DNA of 64,000 bases, from NCBI RefSeq assembly GCF_907163265.1, contig NZ_CAJQUM010000001.1, forward strand, positions 3,286,001 through 3,350,000, given 5' to 3'. The notes under the pieces are model-generated. The model searched no databases and was not told the origin of the DNA. It saw only the letters and a program-made list of their open reading frames with translations. The position numbers and the translations under genes were made by a program. Of the stretch, positions 58,666 through 64,000 are shown piece by piece; position 1 is the stretch's first letter, and each line of letters begins with the position of its first letter. The stretch comes from Georgfuchsia toluolica. GTDB taxonomy: Bacteria; Pseudomonadota; Gammaproteobacteria; Burkholderiales; Rhodocyclaceae.

Positions 58666-59189
58666 TGCGCCGGCACAGTGCCAGAAAGCGCCGGAACCCC
58701 CAGTGGTGCTGGATGTTTTGACGGTTTGGCGACAGGCGGGTTGCCGGTTTGCCGGGGCAGGTTTTTCCTGACGGCCTTTTCCCTGAATTTCTTTTTTTCG
58801 GATTCGGGCAGGGCTTGGTACTGTTCCCATTTTTTGCGCCGGGCTTCGCGTTGTTCTGGCGCTTCCTTTTTTTTCTTCTTGAAGTTGGCGCGCGCCGCGT
58901 CGCGCTCTGCCGGTGTCAGGCTGGCCCACGGCTTCATCTGGGTCTGGACTCTTTGCTGCTGTTCAGGCGTCATCGCGGGATAGCGACTGGCGATGTTCAG
59001 CCACTTCTTGCGCCGGGTGGTGCCAAATCCATCCCAGTCCTTAGCCAGCGGGGCTAATATTTGTTGCTGTTGGGGCGTAAGTTCTGACCATCTGGGTTGT
59101 GTCAGCGGCCCGATCGTGACAGCCGCCAGTCCCGGCAACGCAAACGACAGCGTTATTGCGGCGAGGATTGCGACGAATGCTCTAGCCAT
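58662..59189 (-). CDS. DUF3106 family secreted protein
   Basis: 175 aa with a signal peptide (~1-22). The mature part has the repeated W/P-Q-Q-Q pattern of DUF3106 (WSELTPQQQQILAPLAKDWD, RRKKWLNIASRYPAMTPEQQ, WASLTPAERDAAR), then a very Lys/Glu-rich stretch and a Pro-rich tail. The motifs recall periplasmic Cpx-type stress proteins such as Spy/CpxP in style only. It overlaps the DUF3619 gene by 37 bases. Confidence 0.88.
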   Translation of the reverse strand: MARAFVAILAAITLSFALPGLAAVTIGPLTQPRWSELTPQQQQILAPLAKDWDGFGTTRRKKWLNIASRYPAMTPEQQQRVQTQMKPWASLTPAERDAARANFKKKKKEAPEQREARRKKWEQYQALPESEKKKFREKAVRKNLPRQTGNPPVAKPSKHPAPLGVPALSGTVPAQ

Positions 59190-59545
59190 GTCTGGAAACC
59201 GTGATCCGTATAAGCGTCGATGGGAAGATCATCGGCGAGCAGGGCGCTATCGACATCAGCGTTTTCGTCAGCTTGATCGAATGCGTTCAAGTAGTAGGTG
59301 CCGGCAATGCCCAAAGTCAGGGCGGCAATCGCCACCAGCATGCGGGGGAAGCGGGGCAGCAGAATATTCCCCATGCCAGAGCCAATGCCGGCCAGGCTAA
59401 GACTTGTAGCGGCCACCTTCTTTTGATGATCCAGCGCGTTATAGCGCACCTTGGCCAGGCGCGTTGCGATGGACGAGTCAAGGCTGGCGGCGCCGGAATC
59501 CAGCGCCTGCCTGATTTTTTGCATGCCTTCCAAATTAATCTTCAT
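59153..59545 (-). CDS. DUF3619 single-span membrane protein (candidate anti-sigma partner)
   Basis: 130 aa. A cytoplasmic helical part (~1-65, MKINLEGMQKIRQALDSGAA), one membrane segment (~70-88, LVAIAALTLGIAGTYYL) and an acidic periplasmic tail (DQADENADVDSALLADDL). Its ATG overlaps the sigma-factor stop by 4 bases (ATGA). Topology and coupling fit an anti-sigma factor, but no zinc anti-sigma motif is present, so this is inference. The frame continues to 59629 without support. Confidence 0.85.
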   Translation of the reverse strand: MKINLEGMQKIRQALDSGAASLDSSIATRLAKVRYNALDHQKKVAATSLSLAGIGSGMGNILLPRFPRMLVAIAALTLGIAGTYYLNAFDQADENADVDSALLADDLPIDAYTDHGFQTWLEHSSQSSPQ

Positions 59546-60123
59546 AATTCCACGCCCCGTGCCTTGAGCGCCGAAGCCAGTGTCTGGGTAGCGCGCGAAC
59601 AGTGGGTTTTGACACTTCCTTCCGAACATCCCATGGCGACAGCAGTTTCAGCAATATCCATCTCTTCCCAGTAACGCATGAGGAAGGCTTGGCGTTGACG
59701 CAAGGGCAATTGGGCGATTTCCTGCTCAATGATAGCAAGGACTTGCGTCTGCAACAGCCGGCCGTGGGGCGTTTCGCCGGCATTTGCCCCATCCTCGACG
59801 AGAAGAGTATCCAGCGGATGGGATTCTTCGTCGCCGTCGCCCCCGCCCAGGCTGGAGAGCAGCGTCGTCCACATCGAACGTACTTTCTGGCGGCGATAAT
59901 GGTCCTTGATGGTGTTCTGCAGAATGCGCTGAAACAGCGGCGGCAGTTCATTCGCGGGACGATCTCCATAGCGCTCGGCCAGCTTCAGCATGGCATCCTG
60001 CACGATGTCGAGCGCGGTTTCTTCGTTGCGTACGGCAAACTGCGCCTGCTTGAAAGCGCGCCGCTCGACCGCGGCAAGAAATTCGGAAAGTTCGTTACGG
60101 GTAGCCACAACCTGGAAGACCAT
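59542..60123 (-). CDS. ECF-like RNA polymerase sigma factor
   Basis: 193 aa. Region 2 (~25-90, ETALDIVQDAMLKLAERYGD, LFQRILQNTIKDHYRR) and region 4 (~130-190, EQEIAQLPLRQRQAFLMRYW, AETAVAMGCSEGSVKTHCSR) are clear; a spacer of ~35 acidic residues lies between them. Start alternatives are ATG 60123 and GTG 60108; relatives begin near ATRNELSEFL, favouring either. Head of a coupled operon with DUF3619, DUF3106 and RDD, and divergent from ilvI. The regulon is unknown; envelope-related partners suggest envelope stress. Confidence 0.92.
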   Translation of the reverse strand: MVFQVVATRNELSEFLAAVERRAFKQAQFAVRNEETALDIVQDAMLKLAERYGDRPANELPPLFQRILQNTIKDHYRRQKVRSMWTTLLSSLGGGDGDEESHPLDTLLVEDGANAGETPHGRLLQTQVLAIIEQEIAQLPLRQRQAFLMRYWEEMDIAETAVAMGCSEGSVKTHCSRATQTLASALKARGVEL

Positions 60124-60157
60124 TCACCATGCAGGGTTGGTAATTACTTGAAAAACC

Positions 60158-60186
60158 TTGACCTAGAGCAGGCGAGCCGCTAAGGT
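60158..60186 (+). promoter_or_regulatory. Putative sigma-70 promoter of ilvIHC
   Basis: TTGACC (60158-60163), 17 bases, TAAGGT (60181-60186). The start of transcription would fall near 60193, giving a leader of about 32 bases. No leader peptide or attenuator is visible in so short a leader. Confidence 0.6.
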
Positions 60187-60224
60187 TATGGGCTTTCTAG
60201 CGTATTTTGCGGGCGCAACAGTAT

Positions 60225-61946
60225 ATGGCAAATGACAAGTTGCTTACGGGTGCGGAAATCGTAATCAGGTGCCTCCAGGAAGAAAAGGTCAAGCATATTT
60301 TTGGCTATCCGGGCGGTTCTGTACTTTACCTCTACGACGAACTGTTCAAACAGAACAAGGTTAAACATATCCTGGTACGGCATGAACAGGCGGCGGTACA
60401 TGCCGCCGATGCCTATTCGCGTTCGTCGAACAAGGTCGGTGTCTGCATGGTGACGTCCGGCCCCGGCGTTACCAATGCCGTGACCGGCATTGCCACGGCC
60501 TACATGGACTCGATTCCGCTGGTGGTGATCAGCGGCCAAGTGCCGACCGCGGCGATCGGCCTGGATGCCTTTCAGGAATGCGACGCGGTGGGCATTACCC
60601 GCCCTTGCGTGAAGCACAATTTCCTGGTCAAGAATGTGAAGGACCTTGCCATTACGATGAAAAAGGCCTTCTACCTGGCAAATACCGGCCGTCCCGGTCC
60701 GGTGCTGATCGATATTCCGAAGGACGTGACGGCGCAAACCTGCGTTTTCGAGTATCCGGAAACGATCTCGATGCGTTCCTACAACCCAGTCATCAAGGGC
60801 CACGGCGGCCAGATCAAAAAGGCGGTGCAACTGCTGCAGAGCGCAAAGCGGCCGATGATCTATACCGGCGGCGGGGTTATTTTGTCAAACGCCTCGGATG
60901 TGCTGACCCGTTTCACACGCAAGCTAGGCTACCCGATCACCAATACCTTGATGGGCCTCGGCGCCTATCCGGCCAGCGACCCGCAATTTCTTGGCATGCT
61001 GGGCATGCACGGCACTGTTGAAGCCAACCTGGCGATGCAGAATTGCGACGTTCTGATTGCCGTCGGCGCCCGCTTCGATGACCGTGTGATCGGCAGCCCG
61101 GATCATTTCGGCCAGGTCAAGCGCAAGATCATCCACATCGACATCGATCCCTCGTCGATTTCCAAGCGCGTGAAAGTGGATGTGCCCATTGTCGGCAATG
61201 TGGGGGATGTGCTGGAGGACATGCTGGTCCAGATCGATGCCATTGGTCTAAGTCGGGCCGCGCAAGGCATTTCGGCGTGGTGGAAGCAGATCGAGGAGTG
61301 GCGTGCCCGGCAATGCCTGAAATTCAAGCAGGGCAAGGACCTGATCATGCCGCAGTACGTGGTGCAAAAACTTTTCGAAGTGACCAAGGGCAATGCCTTT
61401 ATCACGTCGGACGTGGGCCAGCACCAGATGTTCGCCGCCCAGTTCTACGGTTTCGACAAGCCGCGGCGCTGGATCAACTCGGGCGGTCTTGGCACCATGG
61501 GAGTCGGCCTGCCCTTTGCGATGGGTGTCACCCTCGCCAACCCCGGAGCGACAGTCGCCTGCATCACCGGCGAAGGTTCGATCCAGATGTGCATCCAGGA
61601 ATTGTCCACGGCGAAGCAGTACCGCCTGCCGATCAAGATCATCAACCTCAACAACCGCTATCTCGGCATGGTGCGCCAGTGGCAGCAGATGTTCCACGGC
61701 AACCGCTATTCCGAATCCTATGTCGACGCCTTGCCCGACTTCGTCAAGCTGGCCGAGGCTTATGGTCATGTCGGTATGCGCATCGAGCGGCCACAGGATG
61801 TCGAGTCTGCATTGCGCGAGGCATTTACCACTCACAAGGACGAACTGGTATTCATGGATTTCATCACTGACCAGGAAGCCAATGTGTTTCCGATGATCGC
61901 GGCCGGCAGGGGTTTGTCGGAAATGATTCTGGCCGAGGACCTGTAA
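60225..61946 (+). CDS. ilvI: Acetolactate synthase large (catalytic) subunit, biosynthetic
   Basis: 573 aa; ThDP-, FAD- and Mg-dependent, condensing two pyruvates (or pyruvate + 2-oxobutyrate) for valine, leucine and isoleucine. Catalytic Glu54 lies in VRHEQAAVHAADAYSR; the ThDP motif begins GEGSIQMCIQE and ends NLNNRYLG. GEG replaces the textbook GDG, which is common in this subgroup. The ATG at 60225 is six codons inside a TTG-opened frame. ilvH follows immediately after the stop. Confidence 0.97.
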   Translation: MANDKLLTGAEIVIRCLQEEKVKHIFGYPGGSVLYLYDELFKQNKVKHILVRHEQAAVHAADAYSRSSNKVGVCMVTSGPGVTNAVTGIATAYMDSIPLVVISGQVPTAAIGLDAFQECDAVGITRPCVKHNFLVKNVKDLAITMKKAFYLANTGRPGPVLIDIPKDVTAQTCVFEYPETISMRSYNPVIKGHGGQIKKAVQLLQSAKRPMIYTGGGVILSNASDVLTRFTRKLGYPITNTLMGLGAYPASDPQFLGMLGMHGTVEANLAMQNCDVLIAVGARFDDRVIGSPDHFGQVKRKIIHIDIDPSSISKRVKVDVPIVGNVGDVLEDMLVQIDAIGLSRAAQGISAWWKQIEEWRARQCLKFKQGKDLIMPQYVVQKLFEVTKGNAFITSDVGQHQMFAAQFYGFDKPRRWINSGGLGTMGVGLPFAMGVTLANPGATVACITGEGSIQMCIQELSTAKQYRLPIKIINLNNRYLGMVRQWQQMFHGNRYSESYVDALPDFVKLAEAYGHVGMRIERPQDVESALREAFTTHKDELVFMDFITDQEANVFPMIAAGRGLSEMILAEDL

Positions 61947-63475
<1,529 letters not shown>

Positions 63476-63500
63476 TTGTTGCTTGACGTTTATTCAAACA

Positions 63501-63521
63501 GGGCACAGCGTCGCTGTGCCC
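63501..63521 (+). terminator. Probable terminator hairpin after ilvC
   Basis: A 9-bp stem GGGCACAGC/GCTGTGCCC with a 3-base loop, followed by an imperfect T-rich stretch (TTGTCGTCT). It separates ilvIHC from repeat copy D and psd. Confidence 0.6.
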
Positions 63522-63528
63522 TTGTCGT

Positions 63529-63680
63529 CTAGCGCGCAAGATTGCTAGTGTTACCACCGAGGATGTAAATGCGCAAAGGCAAAATTGATCGCCCCCCACC
63601 CCCGTACCTGGGGGGCGGGGCTACTGATCAGCTCGCTGCTCTCGATATTACAGTGGGCGCCGTTTCTTTTTACACCAAGC
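63529..63680 (+). repeat. Dispersed intergenic repeat, copy D (152 bp)
   Basis: CTAGCGCGCAAG at the left, then ACCGAGGATGTAAATGCGCA, AAAGGCAAAATTGATCG, a CCCCCCACCCCC run, GGGGGGCGGGGCTA, the palindrome CTGATCAG shared with copy C, and CTCGATATTAC. The right end is degenerate (CACCAAGC instead of CACGTTAA) and lies 7 bases before psd. Confidence 0.75.
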
Positions 63681-63687
63681 GCAAGGC

Positions 63688-64000
63688 ATGAAACCTCAAT
63701 ATCCTCACCCGCTGATCGCCCGCGAAGGCTGGCCGTTTCTCGGCGCCGCGGTGGCCGCGTCGATACTGGTGACGGTAATGAACGGCTGGTGCTGGTCAAT
63801 TCCGCTGTGGATCATTTCCCTGTTCGTATTGCAGTTCTTCCGCGATCCGCCGCGCCAGGTGCCGACCGGCGAGAAGGATGTACTGTCGCCCGCCGACGGC
63901 CGCATCGTCGCCATCGTACCGGCGCGCGACCCCTGGCTGCAGCGCGATACGCTCAAGCTCAGCGTGTTCATGAACGTATTCAATGTGCATTCGAATCGCA
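63688..64000 (+). CDS. psd: Phosphatidylserine decarboxylase (N-terminal part, runs off the window)
   Basis: The first 104 codons are visible. A hydrophobic N-terminal pair of segments (~15-50, ending [17 protein letters not shown]) is followed by [15 protein letters not shown] and [16 protein letters not shown], both typical of the short PSD class. The enzyme makes phosphatidylethanolamine and self-cleaves at a C-terminal LGST-type site that lies beyond the window. An AAGG site precedes the ATG. The order ilvC-psd (often then pssA) is common in Betaproteobacteria. Confidence 0.93.
   Translation, partial: MKPQYPHPLIAREGWPFLGAAVAASILVTVMNGWCWSIPLWIISLFVLQFFRDPPRQVPTGEKDVLSPADGRIVAIVPARDPWLQRDTLKLSVFMNVFNVHSNR

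Noticed and set aside
61545-61700. Loss of the ThDP motif in IlvI (GEG instead of GDG)
   Set aside because: This substitution is usual in this subgroup of acetolactate synthases and the rest of the motif is intact.

Overview
This window is a stretch of ordinary, gene-dense chromosome from a Betaproteobacterium. Rhodocyclales or Nitrosomonadales relatives seem likeliest, but that is inference from gene order and protein style, not from a marker gene. Supporting signs are a Lys/Ala-rich histone H1-like protein, the flhDC master operon, the block sigma factor - DUF3619 - DUF3106 - RDD beside ilvI-ilvH-ilvC-psd, and the order pepA-holC-(small acidic protein)-valS. Base composition is uniformly GC-rich. 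I see no prophage, insertion sequence, CRISPR array, rRNA or tRNA.

Layout. 1-2.1 kb: the tail of a PilR-type regulator, ampD and the H1-like gene. 2.2-7.7 kb: pckG and maeB diverge (the PEP/pyruvate/malate node), and a patatin lipase follows maeB. 7.8-12.3 kb: PBP7-type endopeptidase, Na+/H+ antiporter-like protein, CbiX, TusA and a BepA-type M48 peptidase. 12.4-21.6 kb: moaC, CYTH-CHAD, sixA, flhDC, a Nudix gene, a TonB-like gene, ygiQ and an acyl-CoA dehydrogenase. 21.8-28.4 kb: a degenerate GGDEF protein, grxD, a MarR-cytochrome b561-YceI-YceI operon, purB and a GST. 28.4-38.9 kb: a Nudix gene framed by repeats, alaS, ugpQ plus a lone solute-binding protein, a second MarR, rhlE, and a MoaD-like/beta-propeller pair. 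39.1-49.9 kb: pntAB, DUF4202, an EAL protein, and a three-gene trehalose operon whose synthase carries a membrane sensor-like module. 50-58.1 kb: DUF924, valS, holC, pepA and the LPS exporter genes lptFG. 58.2-64 kb: the sigma-factor operon, ilvIHC and the start of psd.

Many neighbours are translationally coupled by 4-base ATGA or GTGA overlaps: marR/cybB, holC with both neighbours, GT20/otsB, moaD-like/propeller, sigma/DUF3619 and DUF3106/RDD. The best-defined control region is the marR promoter. A TTGACA-N17-TATATT promoter there is overlaid by a 35-bp perfect inverted repeat, which fits an autorepressed oxidative or redox stress operon.

The most unusual signal is in the non-coding DNA. 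At least four intergenic spaces hold copies of a repeat about 158 bp long, with TTAACG/CGTTAA-type ends and hairpins whose stems change by compensating substitutions. Two 158-bp copies in opposite orientation bracket one Nudix gene exactly from stop codon to promoter. Other structured spacers are a GC-rich hairpin mosaic with a Shine-Dalgarno-sequestering hairpin before rhlE, two CACAGAG-armed hairpins, and three tandem 23-bp palindromic units upstream of alaS. No complete new defence or biosynthetic system is evident.
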